A DNA stretch of 38,962 bases from an uncultured Lachnospiraceae bacterium (GTDB lineage: Bacteria > Bacillota > Clostridia > Lachnospirales > Lachnospiraceae). Every line of letters starts with the position of its first letter. The first letter of the stretch is position 1. Location: the NCBI GenBank assembly GCA_947174665.1, contig CAMWJV010000015.1, forward strand, positions 1 through 38,962. The letters run 5' to 3'. Of this stretch, positions 1-9,419 are shown piece by piece. The position numbers were made by a program, and so were the translations under genes. The notes below the pieces were generated by a model. That model was given only the letters and a program-made list of their open reading frames with translations. It searched no databases and was not told where the DNA came from.

Positions 1-1412
1 TTGGTATATTCCGTGGGCAGCTTCTCAGGAAGCTTTACCGTCAATACGCCGAAGTTCTGGGCATACTCCACATCCCCGTACCCAAGGAGCCGCACCTTCC
101 CTACCTTTTCCCCTGCATTCAGGGACTTGATCACGGCTGTCCGGCTCTCCGGGGCCTGCATCATGAATGCGTACACCACATTTCCCTTTTTCGTAAAACG
201 GTAATCAGAAGCGTTCCAGCTTGTCTTATTCTCCGTAAATCCGTCTATGGTTACCCTTGTGTCCCCTTCGCTGTACACCCTGAAAGGTCTGGTCCCGTAG
301 ACCGCCTCGCCGCAGGTTTCATACCATTTTGCCATCTCTTCCAGTATATATCGTGCTTCCGCATCAATACTTCCGTCAGGCTTCTGCAGCACATTCAAAA
401 GCATGATGCCGTTCTTGGAGATAATGTCCACCAGCATTTCTATGATCTGCTCCGGCTTCTTGTAAGCCTGCTTCGCATCATAGAACCAGTTCCCGATACA
501 GGTGTCCGTCTGCCATACATTCTCCTGAATGTCAGGAAGCTGGCTCTTCTCGATATCCAGCACTCCCACCTTATAAACCTGTGCATCCCTGCTCTTCTGG
601 GTGTACACCGCCTGATTGCTGCCATGAATCCTGACGGAATCATTATACAGATAGGCCACCGCTTCCAGCCCCGCCTCATAACCGTTCTCTTCAAAAGGCA
701 GTCCGCTGTCCGAATAAAGCAGCGCCGGGTGGAATTTGTCCACCATCTCCTTCACGGAATCCAGCCAGTATTTCTGGAATTTCTTATTTCCCGTGAGCCA
801 TTCCGTCAGGTCTCCCATTTTTACTTTTCCCAGATACTCCTGATTCTCATGGTAAAACGCACTGTAAGCAGGATCATTCCCGTCATAGGGAACCCCTTTG
901 TAAGGCCCGTAGCTGTCCGCGCCCTTGTTCACATACCACCAGGAAAAGGACGCGCCCAGATGCTCCGTCAGTCCAAAGGGCATGTTATACTTTTCCGCCG
1001 CCTGTTTCCACAGGGCACAGATATCCTTTCCCGGCCCTACCTTGACCGAGTTGAAAGGATTCACTTCTGAGTCATAATTAAAGAAATTATCGTGATGAGT
1101 TGCCTGTGCGATAAAATACCTTGCTCCGGCCCTGTGGTACAACCCCATCAGCTCCTCCGGATCAAAATGCTCCGCTTTCCAGAGTTTACAGATATCCTTA
1201 TAGCCAAACTCAGACGGATGCCCGTAATGCCTCACATGATAAAGATTCTGGGGACTCCCCTGAATATACATATTACGTGCATACCAGTCCCCGCACATGG
1301 GCACGCTCTGAGGCCCCCAGTGACTCCAGATGCCGAACTTCACATCCTGAAACCACTCCGGGCATTCATACTCCCTCAACGAATCAAACGATGCCTGAAA
1401 TTCTGCTGCCAT
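1..1412 (-). CDS. GH29 alpha-L-fucosidase, partial (3' end outside window)
   Basis: About 470 residues are present and the C-terminus lies beyond base 1. The start is the ATG at 1412, preceded by a GGAGGGAG ribosome site. The N-terminal half reads as a GH29 TIM barrel: FGIWSHWGPQS at about 26-36, a HHD motif at 106-108, and LLYSDSGLPF at about 231-240. Asp235 in that last motif is the probable catalytic nucleophile by family analogy. GH29 enzymes release alpha-linked L-fucose with retention of configuration. There is no signal peptide, so the enzyme is probably cytoplasmic. It is the last visible gene of a minus-strand cluster after GH115 and an esterase, 76 bp downstream of the esterase. This context suggests action on side chains of a complex hemicellulose, but the substrate is an inference. 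Family assignment is firm. Confidence 0.9.
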   Translation of the reverse strand, partial: MAAEFQASFDSLREYECPEWFQDVKFGIWSHWGPQSVPMCGDWYARNMYIQGSPQNLYHVRHYGHPSEFGYKDICKLWKAEHFDPEELMGLYHRAGARYFIAQATHHDNFFNYDSEVNPFNSVKVGPGKDICALWKQAAEKYNMPFGLTEHLGASFSWWYVNKGADSYGPYKGVPYDGNDPAYSAFYHENQEYLGKVKMGDLTEWLTGNKKFQKYWLDSVKEMVDKFHPALLYSDSGLPFEENGYEAGLEAVAYLYNDSVRIHGSNQAVYTQKSRDAQVYKVGVLDIEKSQLPDIQENVWQTDTCIGNWFYDAKQAYKKPEQIIEMLVDIISKNGIMLLNVLQKPDGSIDAEARYILEEMAKWYETCGEAVYGTRPFRVYSEGDTRVTIDGFTENKTSWNASDYRFTKKGNVVYAFMMQAPESRTAVIKSLNAGEKVGKVRLLGYGDVEYAQNFGVLTVKLPEKLPTEYT

Positions 1413-1488
1413 ATATCTCCCTCCTCTATTTATATTTCTATTTTATTTTGATGTCTCCAGTGTGCTTTTCCGCCCTCCGGAAACGGCT

Positions 1489-2340
1489 TCAGCGGAAAAA
1501 TATCTGCAGGGCATGATACAGATGAAGCTGCCATGCCTTCATATCATGAACACCGCCGGGAATGATGAAAAAGTCGTAATTTTTGCCCTGTACGAGCTGC
1601 GGGCAAGCCGACGACACCCTGTCCATGATATCCTTATGCTCCGCGTAGGCGATATCCTGATCTCCGTTGCAGCAAAACATGTAATCCAGCTTCAGCCCTT
1701 TGCTCTCGCCGTCCGCCAGGGTTTTCTGAATGCGCTCCACTTCCGTATCATGATTTCCGTGAGGTCCGCAGCAGCCCGAAAAAGGCCCGTACCAGGAAAA
1801 CAGATCGAAATTGTTGTAAAAGGCCGCTCTGTATGTGGTCATTGAGCCCAGGGAAAGACCGGCAAAGGCGCGATGTGCCCGTGTCCTTACAAGGTTTTCC
1901 TCCGATACGTCCCCGCCGGCATAGGTGGAAAATGCCGACTCTATGGCAGGAATCAGATCCCGGCGGAGCTCATGATGGAAATGCTCGGTAATATACTCTG
2001 CGTTCCTGTCCGCTTCCTCTTCCCCACGATAGTAGGTGGGAGCAACAATAATGCATGGCTCACAGATCTTCCCGGCTATCATGTTGTCCAGTATCTTTAC
2101 CGTGTCGGGGAACATTTTGAACCACCAGTCCTCGTTTACCCCTCCTCCGTGCAGAAGATACAGAATATTATATTGCCTGTCCGCACTGTAGCCAAAAGGC
2201 AGGTACACCCATGCTCCCTTCTGCAGCGGGCGGCTGCCGTCTTTGTCGTAGGTCTGTGTGTCGTAGGTAAACCGCCTCACTTCACCCTGCTGTGCCGCTT
2301 CCTTCAGCATTTCACCGGGCATCTCATAAACATATTCCAT
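1489..2340 (-). CDS. CE1-like carbohydrate esterase (putative acetylxylan/feruloyl esterase)
   Basis: This is a 283-residue alpha/beta hydrolase. I start it at the ATG at 2340 because AAGGAGG lies 9 bases upstream; an upstream in-frame start at 2376 has no such site. Visible motifs are the oxyanion region LLHGGGVNEDWW (about 62-73), the nucleophile elbow GLSLG with Ser163, a likely acid in NGDQD (Asp227 or Asp229) and catalytic His265 in PGGVHDMKAW. This layout matches the esterase D/CE1 group, which removes acetyl or feruloyl groups from xylan. No signal peptide is visible. It lies between GH115 and GH29 on the same strand, supporting a role in debranching imported xylo-oligosaccharides. Whether acetyl or feruloyl is the true substrate cannot be read from sequence. 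Confidence 0.85.
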   Translation of the reverse strand: MEYVYEMPGEMLKEAAQQGEVRRFTYDTQTYDKDGSRPLQKGAWVYLPFGYSADRQYNILYLLHGGGVNEDWWFKMFPDTVKILDNMIAGKICEPCIIVAPTYYRGEEEADRNAEYITEHFHHELRRDLIPAIESAFSTYAGGDVSEENLVRTRAHRAFAGLSLGSMTTYRAAFYNNFDLFSWYGPFSGCCGPHGNHDTEVERIQKTLADGESKGLKLDYMFCCNGDQDIAYAEHKDIMDRVSSACPQLVQGKNYDFFIIPGGVHDMKAWQLHLYHALQIFFR

Positions 2341-2398
2341 AGTCAGAATCCTCCTTATTAACATTCTCCGAAACATCAGACAGTTTCACGGTTCATAT

Positions 2399-2436
2399 AT
2401 GTATGTTATCAGCTTATCACCTCAGCCGACATACAT
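2399..2436. repeat. Inverted repeat between esterase and GH115 genes
   Basis: ATGTATGT at 2399-2406 is repeated inverted as ACATACAT at 2429-2436 with a 22-base loop, in the 114-bp intercistronic gap. It could form a weak RNA hairpin that modulates esterase expression relative to GH115, or it could be an operator. No T-run follows it, so a terminator is unlikely. Confidence 0.4.
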
Positions 2437-2454
2437 CTTCCCATCATTTGCTGA

Positions 2455-5334
2455 TTAATTATCAGATATTGCTTTTGCTTCTGCCGGAGACGAAAAGAAA
2501 CTCTCCCCCGGCCCCATATAGGACTCCTTAAGCTTTGTGTCCTTCGGATATATTGCGATCTTCTCCAGAACGATCGCAGGGCTTGCGGCGTAAAACCTGA
2601 GTTCGTTTACACCCTTCTGACAGGTTATGACCGAATCGGTCAACTTAACATGGTCCGCCGCCTCCCGGCTCCACTGGGCACTGAGGAAAAACTGCTTCTC
2701 TACCTCTTCAACAGTGTTCACTGATTTCAATTCTCCACCGTTCATCGAGAAGCAGATATACTGTTCCCGCTCATAGACCACAGGAGTCGATGCCTCCAGC
2801 CAGAACCTGATATTGTACTCGCCGTCATTGTCCGCAAAGAATCTGTAGGCCACATACGGCTTATGAGCAACGGACATAAAATCAGTTGTGACCGGAAATG
2901 CCTTGATAGCGCTCCCCTCACGGGTACATGGAGTCAGACACCTGAACCCGCCGTTTTCCGTATCCTGCTTCTCCTGATAGTGGATTGCCTTTATGCAGAT
3001 ATACCCGTCATTTTCCACAAAAACATTTTCCGGCAGATCGGTACGGTTCGCAGCCTCCACGAATATTTCCGCACAGGCCTGAAATCCAATGCCGCGGACC
3101 TTAAAACTGCCCGTCCGTTCTCCCGTGAATCTGTCCTTATGGATGTACAGCGTTATCCGTTTTTCAAGGGCAATCTCTCCCTCTTTCTCAGAGAAGGACA
3201 TCCAGTCGCAGTCCGTCTCGATCCTGAACTGCATGGGCGCCGCCCCGGCACAGGTAATATCAAATGCAATTTCACTGACATCCTGCCGCAGGGCGTCCTT
3301 CCAGACCATCCTGCGGTCAAAGGTGGAAAGTCCCGTCACATACCTCTCATCATCAATCCTTGATATGATCATCCGCCTGCTGTTGGCAGGGTGGACATAT
3401 CTCATGATCGGATATTGATTGTTTGCGTCATCCCAGTTCACAAAGCCGATATGCTCCGAAAGCCCGAAGCCATAGTAATATCCGCCGTCAGTTTTATGAT
3501 ATTCGTCGGTGAGCGCATAATCCGCGGCGATGGTCTCCCGGATCCTGTCTGCCAGGGAATTTGCCGTCAGGCGGTTCTGCCCCGCATAAAGCCTGTTTTT
3601 CGCGGCGTATACCCACATCTTCATCAGGTTTGCCGTCCCGCAGACGGGATAATATATCAGTGCGGTAAACGCTCCCAAAATATGCTCGGGACATTTCTCT
3701 TTCAGACTGCCGCAGATTTCCAGAAGCCTCTCGCTTTTTTTCAGGACTTCATCCGCTTCCCCAAAATGCACGGGATGGTATGTCCATTCGTTGATCTTCT
3801 CATGCTTGCGCCTGGCAAGAAGTGAGGTATAGCCGGTGACCGCTTCGTACATCCTGTCCAGGTCTTCCCCGTCAAATGCATATCCAAAGGTGCGAAGGAT
3901 CCACTCCTTTGTATAGGCATCCGTCACCGCCGCATCCTCACCTCCCCATTTTTCCATGTCATAGGCAAGATCCAGGAAATAGGAAAGGCCGAACTCCTGG
4001 GTTCCGATATCGCCCACGTTTGTGACCCATATCTCCCTCACGCCGAATTCATATGCCATAGTCATCTGCTCCCACACCTTGGGCAGATAGGTGGAGCCGA
4101 TCCACTGATAGGAGTGGGCTCCGCCGTGCATGTCCATGTGATAATACATTCCGTAGCCGCCGTTGTGTCCTCTCATTGCCTCGGAGGGCAGGGTTCTGGT
4201 TGAGCCGTGGTTATTGTCGCTCAGCATAAGCGTTACGCCCTCAAGCTCAGGATCCCCCATAAGGCCTTTCACGCCGGTCCTGCCGTAGAAGAATTCCTCC
4301 ACCTCGGTAAAGAGAACAATCTGCCTGGGGATGGCGGAAAGATCCGGGTTTATGGTCTCCTTTAACAGCTTGTTCTGGGTGCGCAGAACATTTCTCAGAA
4401 GTTCAATATTGTCCTCAAGGGTGGCGTCTTTACCGAGAATCGCGGTATCGTTCTCGCCTCTCATTCCCATGGTGATGACGTTCTCAAAGGGCCTGTTGCG
4501 GATCAGCCCGTCACGCCAGAATTTCGTGATGCCCTCCTCATTGGCAAGGAAACTCCAGGCATCACCGTATTCGGAATCTGCGCCCCTGACCCTGCCGTAC
4601 TCGTTTCCGCTCCGGCAGCAGGGCTCATGGTGGGAGGTGCTCATGACTACGCCCATTTTATCGGCCAGCTCGGCGTTTTTCAGCCCCGGTCCGTCCAGGC
4701 TGAAATCGGAGTCCCACATGGCAGGCCAGAGATAGTTTCCCTTGAGCCTCAACAGAAGCTCAAAGACACGCTCATAGCAGGCGGCATTGACTCCGCCGAA
4801 ATGAGTGTTGGCCCAGTTTCCGAACGCCGGCCACTCGTCATTGATAAAGAACCCTCTGTATTTGACGGAGGGTGTCTTCGAGACACAGTTCACCGAATCG
4901 TCAAGCACTATTTCACTCCTGCGCTGGGGCCAGACATGATTCCAGTTCACAAGCGGAGACACGCCCATCAGCTCGGACAGATGATATAACCCGTAAACTG
5001 TGCCTCGTTTATCGCTCCCCGCAATCACAATGGCGGAGGAAATGCCTTCCACAGGATCAGGCACCACCGAGAAGGAATATACTTCCCATTTCCCGCGGAC
5101 TGCTCCCGTGTCTATCCTGCCGGAGGCTGCGAGCCTGTCAAGCAGCGGACTTTGCCCCACGGTCCCGTAGATCACGGCAGACGCGGCCTCCTCACCGTCC
5201 CTGTACTCTCTCACCGGTTCCCCGAAAATAAGTTCCATGTCATGCATAACGTTCTCCGCAGCAATCACAGCAGCCGGAAATTCCCCCGGTTCATGAATGA
5301 ATCTTGTGTGCTTATTCAATACGATCCTGCTCAT
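2455..5334 (-). CDS. GH115 alpha-glucuronidase (xylan side-chain)
   Basis: This 959-residue protein is full length for GH115. The start is ATG 5334 with AGGAGG 6 bases upstream. Landmarks are an N-terminal alpha/beta domain (about 1-160, ending in VNWNHVWPQRR), then SVKYRGFFINDEWP opening the TIM barrel, LLRLKGNYLWPAMWDS, MSTSHHEPCCR and DNNHGSTR in the catalytic region, a helical segment (about 480-650), and a C-terminal beta-rich region. GH115 enzymes remove alpha-1,2-linked glucuronic or 4-O-methylglucuronic acid from internal and terminal xylose units of xylan. There is no signal peptide, so it probably acts in the cytosol. It is first in the GH115-esterase-GH29 cluster and has its own promoter at 5401-5429. 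Confidence 0.95.
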   Translation of the reverse strand: MSRIVLNKHTRFIHEPGEFPAAVIAAENVMHDMELIFGEPVREYRDGEEAASAVIYGTVGQSPLLDRLAASGRIDTGAVRGKWEVYSFSVVPDPVEGISSAIVIAGSDKRGTVYGLYHLSELMGVSPLVNWNHVWPQRRSEIVLDDSVNCVSKTPSVKYRGFFINDEWPAFGNWANTHFGGVNAACYERVFELLLRLKGNYLWPAMWDSDFSLDGPGLKNAELADKMGVVMSTSHHEPCCRSGNEYGRVRGADSEYGDAWSFLANEEGITKFWRDGLIRNRPFENVITMGMRGENDTAILGKDATLEDNIELLRNVLRTQNKLLKETINPDLSAIPRQIVLFTEVEEFFYGRTGVKGLMGDPELEGVTLMLSDNNHGSTRTLPSEAMRGHNGGYGMYYHMDMHGGAHSYQWIGSTYLPKVWEQMTMAYEFGVREIWVTNVGDIGTQEFGLSYFLDLAYDMEKWGGEDAAVTDAYTKEWILRTFGYAFDGEDLDRMYEAVTGYTSLLARRKHEKINEWTYHPVHFGEADEVLKKSERLLEICGSLKEKCPEHILGAFTALIYYPVCGTANLMKMWVYAAKNRLYAGQNRLTANSLADRIRETIAADYALTDEYHKTDGGYYYGFGLSEHIGFVNWDDANNQYPIMRYVHPANSRRMIISRIDDERYVTGLSTFDRRMVWKDALRQDVSEIAFDITCAGAAPMQFRIETDCDWMSFSEKEGEIALEKRITLYIHKDRFTGERTGSFKVRGIGFQACAEIFVEAANRTDLPENVFVENDGYICIKAIHYQEKQDTENGGFRCLTPCTREGSAIKAFPVTTDFMSVAHKPYVAYRFFADNDGEYNIRFWLEASTPVVYEREQYICFSMNGGELKSVNTVEEVEKQFFLSAQWSREAADHVKLTDSVITCQKGVNELRFYAASPAIVLEKIAIYPKDTKLKESYMGPGESFFSSPAEAKAISDN

Positions 5335-5400
5335 TCCTACCTCCTCATTTACCGAAAAGCAACGGCTCGAATATCCTGCCGGCTTCTGAAATCTACCCTA

Positions 5401-5429
5401 ATTATATCCCGGCATTTCTTCTGCCGCAA
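5401..5429 (-). promoter_or_regulatory. Sigma-A promoter for the GH115 cluster
   Basis: On the minus strand, TTGCGG (5424-5429) and TATAAT (5401-5406) are separated by 17 bases. The -10 is perfect and the -35 matches 3 of 6. It lies about 70 bases upstream of the GH115 start codon, with AGGAGG between. Confidence 0.65.
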
Positions 5430-5452
5430 TGATTTACGTAACAGTTCAGCTT

Positions 5453-5471
5453 ACTCAATTATATCTTGAGT
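5453..5471. promoter_or_regulatory. Inverted repeat between divergent promoters (candidate operator)
   Basis: ACTCAA at 5453-5458 and TTGAGT at 5466-5471 form a 6-bp inverted repeat with a 7-base spacer. It lies between the promoter of the GH115 cluster and that of the ABC exporter. The position would suit a repressor of either unit, but no cognate regulator is visible nearby. Confidence 0.3.
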
Positions 5472-5485
5472 TTCCGCGACTGCTC

Positions 5486-5513
5486 TTGCAGTTTCACTGC
5501 CGTATGGTATAAT
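5486..5513 (+). promoter_or_regulatory. Extended -10 sigma-A promoter for the ABC exporter
   Basis: TTGCAG (5486-5491), a 16-base spacer and TATAAT (5508-5513), with TG at 5505-5506 making an extended -10. The start codon of the first exporter gene is 48 bases downstream. Confidence 0.75.
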
Positions 5514-5561
5514 GATTCTGCTGTCGCAGAACGCTTGAAAAGCAAAGCAGGAGGATGAACG

Positions 5562-7427
5562 TTGAAAAAGAGAATTAAGAAGAACGACAAAAAAAGCGAG
5601 GAGCCGCAAAATCCCCTGCACAGGGAATACGGACTGCTCAGCAACATCCGCTACATAATGGGGAATATGTTCAGATACGGTCCGATTTTTAAGCTGCTTA
5701 TCCCCATAGGGATCATCTGTGCACCCATGATGAATTATCTCTGGACCTTCATCTCGAAATTTATCATCGATATGATAACCGGCGAAAAGGATTGGAAGCG
5801 TCTGCTTTGGATCATGGCGCTGGTCACCGCGGTACAAATCATATTCACCATGCTGAACACATGGTATTACAGCAAATGGTCATATTTTATCCCTGTCCGC
5901 TTCCGGATGATGGTGGAGAAAAACCGCAAGGCAATGACCATAGACTTTCGCAATATCGAGGACTCAGACGTGCTGGACTGCTATCAGAAGGCAGGGAACG
6001 CTTCCGGCGGCAATATGCAGGGTATCGAGGGCATGATGCGGCAGATTGTAAACCTGCTGATGAACCTTGCGGTGGCAATCGTGGGATTGATCATTCTTGG
6101 CACCATGAATATCGGGATCGTGCTGATAATGGCAGCCCTTGCTGCAGTCACATTCGTAGTCCGAAACAAAACCGGTGCAAAGGCAAAACGCGAGGTCTGG
6201 GATCCACTGGCCCCCTGGTGGCGCAAAAACAACTATCTGTCCAACCTGACATCCGATTTCTCCGCAGCAAAGGACATCAGAATGTTCGGTTTAAGCGACT
6301 GGCTGACGGAAAAGTTCCGTCAGGAGAAAAAGGTGCGCATGGAAGCGCAGAAAACAAATGCCAAAATATGGATTCACGCTTCCAATTTCACCAGCCTGTG
6401 CTTTGCCCTGTCCCAGGTGATGGTATATGCATGGCTGCTTTATATGGTGGTAAAGGGCGGGATAACACTGGGAAATTTCAGTCTTTACCTGGCGTCCTCC
6501 ACTACGTTTTATAACCATATACGCCAGATCATGGACAACACCGCCGACCTGCTCCAGCGCAGCCGCGAGGTGGACGACTGGCGCAGCTTTCTGGATCTGG
6601 ACGGCGGAAACCCCGATGAGGGCAGACCCGTGCCTCCCATGGAAAGCTATGAGTTCGAGTTCCGCAACGTTTCTTTTCAGTATCCCAAGGCTGAGAAATA
6701 CGCCCTGAAAAATCTGTCCCTGACCCTTAAGGCGGGGGAGCGGCTGGCCGTGGTGGGGCTTAACGGCGCGGGAAAATCCACGTTTATAAAACTGCTGCTG
6801 CGGTTGTACGAGCCCACCGAGGGAGAGATTTTTTTAAATGGCGTAAACGTAAAAGAGTACAGCAAGACAAGCTACTACCGGATTTTCGCTCCCGTCTTTC
6901 AGGATGTCAATCTGTTTGCTTTCCCGCTGGCGGAAAACGTATCCATGAAAGCCCCCGAAAATACCGACAGGGAGTTCTCCGAAAAATGCCTTACGGACGC
7001 GGGTCTGGAGGAGAAAATAAAGGAACTGCCAAAGGGCATAGATACAGAAATTCTAAAGGTGATCTACGACGACGGCACAGACCTGTCCGGCGGCGAAAAG
7101 CAGAAGCTGGCGCTGGCGAGAGCGCTGTATAAGGACGCTCCCGTGGTTGTTCTGGACGAGCCTACGGCTGCCCTGGACGCTCTGGCGGAAAGCAGGCTGT
7201 ACAGCGACTTTGACAAGCTCATAGGCGGCAAGACCGCTGTATATATCAGCCACCGTTTAAGCTCCACCCAGTTCTGCAGCAGGGTTGCAATGTTTCGAGA
7301 CGGCAGTCTGGTGGAATGCGGAACCCACCATGAGCTGCTGGAAAAGGGCGGTGCTTATGCGGAAATGTTCCATATCCAGGCCCAGTATTATGTTGACGCT
7401 CCGGAGGAGGTGACGGGAAATGTTTAA
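5562..7427 (+). CDS. ABC exporter half-transporter, first subunit
   Basis: This 621-residue protein has a membrane domain fused to an ATPase. The start is TTG at 5562 with AGGAGG at 5549-5554; the nearby ATG at 5555 is in another frame. Hydrophobic segments lie at about 45-65, 82-98, 163-200 and 280-300. The ATPase carries Walker A GLNGAGKST (399-407), a Q-loop Gln447, signature LSGGE (508-512), Walker B VVVLDEP (528-534) and a switch His in YISHRLSS. All ATPase motifs are canonical. The gene overlaps the next by 8 bp, so the two products most likely form a heterodimeric exporter. The substrate is unknown: peptide, lipid and drug exporters all look like this, and no bacteriocin precursor or modification enzyme is next to it. 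Confidence 0.9.
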   Translation: MKKRIKKNDKKSEEPQNPLHREYGLLSNIRYIMGNMFRYGPIFKLLIPIGIICAPMMNYLWTFISKFIIDMITGEKDWKRLLWIMALVTAVQIIFTMLNTWYYSKWSYFIPVRFRMMVEKNRKAMTIDFRNIEDSDVLDCYQKAGNASGGNMQGIEGMMRQIVNLLMNLAVAIVGLIILGTMNIGIVLIMAALAAVTFVVRNKTGAKAKREVWDPLAPWWRKNNYLSNLTSDFSAAKDIRMFGLSDWLTEKFRQEKKVRMEAQKTNAKIWIHASNFTSLCFALSQVMVYAWLLYMVVKGGITLGNFSLYLASSTTFYNHIRQIMDNTADLLQRSREVDDWRSFLDLDGGNPDEGRPVPPMESYEFEFRNVSFQYPKAEKYALKNLSLTLKAGERLAVVGLNGAGKSTFIKLLLRLYEPTEGEIFLNGVNVKEYSKTSYYRIFAPVFQDVNLFAFPLAENVSMKAPENTDREFSEKCLTDAGLEEKIKELPKGIDTEILKVIYDDGTDLSGGEKQKLALARALYKDAPVVVLDEPTAALDALAESRLYSDFDKLIGGKTAVYISHRLSSTQFCSRVAMFRDGSLVECGTHHELLEKGGAYAEMFHIQAQYYVDAPEEVTGNV

Positions 7428-9243
7428 ATCAGGCAAAACACAACGGCTGCCCATAACCCGGGACACCTTAAAATTTATGTTCCGGCTGGTATGGCGTGAA
7501 AAGCCTCATTTGTTTTTATTATATTTTCTGGACATTGTCTTTGAAGTGTCGATGAAGATGATCGAGATAATCCTGCCGAAGTTTATCATCGACGAGGTGG
7601 CAGCGATTCTGGGCGGCGGTGCGGCGGAGGAGCATCTCCCGCGGGCAGCCCTGTTCGCCGGGCTTATCGTCGGGCTGCATCTGATAGTAATTGTCTTTGA
7701 CAATATCAATGGCCAGCTCATGAGCTACATCAGTCAATGGTTCACTGAATATATCGATATCAAAATCGGTGAGCACGCCATGAAGATGGACTTTGAGCAT
7801 ACCGAAAATCCCGAGGCTCTGGACACGCTCAATAAGGCAAAAGAAGGCATGGACTGGTACAGCGGCGGGGTCTGCGGAGTCATGTTTGCGCTGGTGATCA
7901 TATTACGCAATGCAGCGATGCTTTTCGGCGTGATCACGCTTATCCTTATGACCTGTCCCCTGCTGCTTCCTGTGCAAATTCTTTCGCTGATTATTATAAC
8001 AATCTTCAATGCCAGGAACAATAATATTGATGCGGCATCCTTTTTGAAGCTGGCAAAAAGCAACCGCGTTTTCGGCTATGTTCTGTTTCAGCTTGCGGAT
8101 TTTCGGCTGGGCAAGGATATCAGGCTTTATGAAAGTGCAGATATGATGTGCAGAAAAGCGGATTCGTTTGCTGATGAACAGATTGCTGCGTGGACAGACT
8201 GTGATAAAAAGAAATGTAAAAATTCGTGGGTTATGGACATTGTTAACTCCTTCCGGGACGGCCTTAGCTATTTCTACATAGGCTATATGGCTCTCACGGG
8301 CGCCATCTCCGTAGGCGATTTTTCCATGTGTGTCGCAAGCGCCAGTACCTTTTACTGGAGCCTCCACGCCATCGTAACGGGGATTCAGGATATCAACAAA
8401 AAGTGCGCCTACGCCCACAGATACATAGAATTTATGAACTACCCCGCCGCAATGCCCAAGGGAAACAGTTCTGTAAAGCAGGGTGAACATATCATTGAGT
8501 TCGTAAACGTGAGCTTCCGGTATCCACGAACTGAGAATTATGTGCTCCGCAATATAAACATCACCATAAAACCGGGAGAGCATCTGTCCATAGTAGGGTT
8601 GAACGGCGCGGGCAAGACCACCTTCGTAAAACTGCTCTGCCGATTGTACGATGTAACCGAGGGTGCTATTCTCATAGACGGCGTAAATATCAAGGATTAT
8701 TCCGAGGAGGAGTACAGAAAGCTGTTTGCGGTGGTATTTCAGGACTTCTTCCTGTTTGCTTTCAGCCTGCGTGAAAACATAGCGCTGACAGGAGAATCCG
8801 ACGCCGATCGCATCAATGAGGTGTTGAAGCAGTCCGGCCTGTATGAGGACGCGCAGAAGCTGGATAACGGCCTGGACACTCTGCTGTTCAAGGGCTTTGA
8901 TGAGAAGGGCACCGACCTTTCGGGAGGCCAGAGGCAGAAAGCAGCCATCAGCCGCGCTCTTTACCGCAACTCTCCGGTAGTGATTCTGGACGAGCCCACG
9001 GCGGCGCTGGATCCTGTGGCAGAGTACGACATCTATCGCCGTTTCAACACATTAGTGGGCGGCAAGACCGCCATATATATCTCACACCGGCTGTCCAGCT
9101 GCAAATTCTGCGACAGAATAGCGGTGTTCGCCGACGACACCATAAAGGAGTACGGCACCCACGACCAGCTTGTAAACAGAGCAGGCGGGATTTACGCGGA
9201 AATGTTTGCCGCTCAGGCACAGTACTACGTGGATACAGTTTAG
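7420..9243 (+). CDS. ABC exporter half-transporter, second subunit
   Basis: A 607-residue partner of the preceding gene, starting at ATG 7420 inside its 3' end. Membrane segments lie at about 28-58, 78-98, 152-195 and 275-312. The ATPase has Walker A GLNGAGKTT (393-401), Q-loop VVFQDFFLF, signature LSGGQ, Walker B VVILDEP and ISHRLSS. Both halves keep consensus catalytic residues, unlike many heterodimeric exporters where one site is degenerate. The two proteins are clearly paralogous, for example in the shared GKTA(V/I)YISHRLSS ends. The unit ends at 9243 and is followed by a spacer rich in inverted repeats. Confidence 0.9.
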   Translation: MFKSGKTQRLPITRDTLKFMFRLVWREKPHLFLLYFLDIVFEVSMKMIEIILPKFIIDEVAAILGGGAAEEHLPRAALFAGLIVGLHLIVIVFDNINGQLMSYISQWFTEYIDIKIGEHAMKMDFEHTENPEALDTLNKAKEGMDWYSGGVCGVMFALVIILRNAAMLFGVITLILMTCPLLLPVQILSLIIITIFNARNNNIDAASFLKLAKSNRVFGYVLFQLADFRLGKDIRLYESADMMCRKADSFADEQIAAWTDCDKKKCKNSWVMDIVNSFRDGLSYFYIGYMALTGAISVGDFSMCVASASTFYWSLHAIVTGIQDINKKCAYAHRYIEFMNYPAAMPKGNSSVKQGEHIIEFVNVSFRYPRTENYVLRNINITIKPGEHLSIVGLNGAGKTTFVKLLCRLYDVTEGAILIDGVNIKDYSEEEYRKLFAVVFQDFFLFAFSLRENIALTGESDADRINEVLKQSGLYEDAQKLDNGLDTLLFKGFDEKGTDLSGGQRQKAAISRALYRNSPVVILDEPTAALDPVAEYDIYRRFNTLVGGKTAIYISHRLSSCKFCDRIAVFADDTIKEYGTHDQLVNRAGGIYAEMFAAQAQYYVDTV

Positions 9244-9249
9244 CCATGC

Positions 9250-9314
9250 GGAAATGCCGACATAAGATGACCGTGGAAGCTTGTTTCCTAAGGGCATTTT
9301 GTGTCGGCATTTCC
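9250..9314. repeat. 13-bp inverted repeat after the ABC exporter
   Basis: GGAAATGCCGACA (9250-9262) pairs perfectly with TGTCGGCATTTCC (9302-9314) around a 39-base loop, starting 7 bases after the exporter stop codon. There is no T-run after the second arm, so it is not a standard intrinsic terminator, although it could still slow or end transcription. Confidence 0.6.
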
Positions 9315-9337
9315 ATAGGGCGAACGCCCGACATGAA

Positions 9338-9369
9338 ATAAGATGGCGGACGCACTTCCGCCATCTTAT
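9338..9369. repeat. 13-bp hairpin with 6-base loop
   Basis: The arm at 9338-9350 (ATAAGATGGCGGA) and the arm at 9357-9369 are perfect complements around a 6-base loop. It is the second of three strong palindromes in this convergent spacer and lacks an adjoining T-run on either side. Confidence 0.65.
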
Positions 9370-9419
9370 GAATGGCATGGCTGAACAGTTAGCAGCAGTT
9401 TAGCGCTGCAGCAAGTCAT

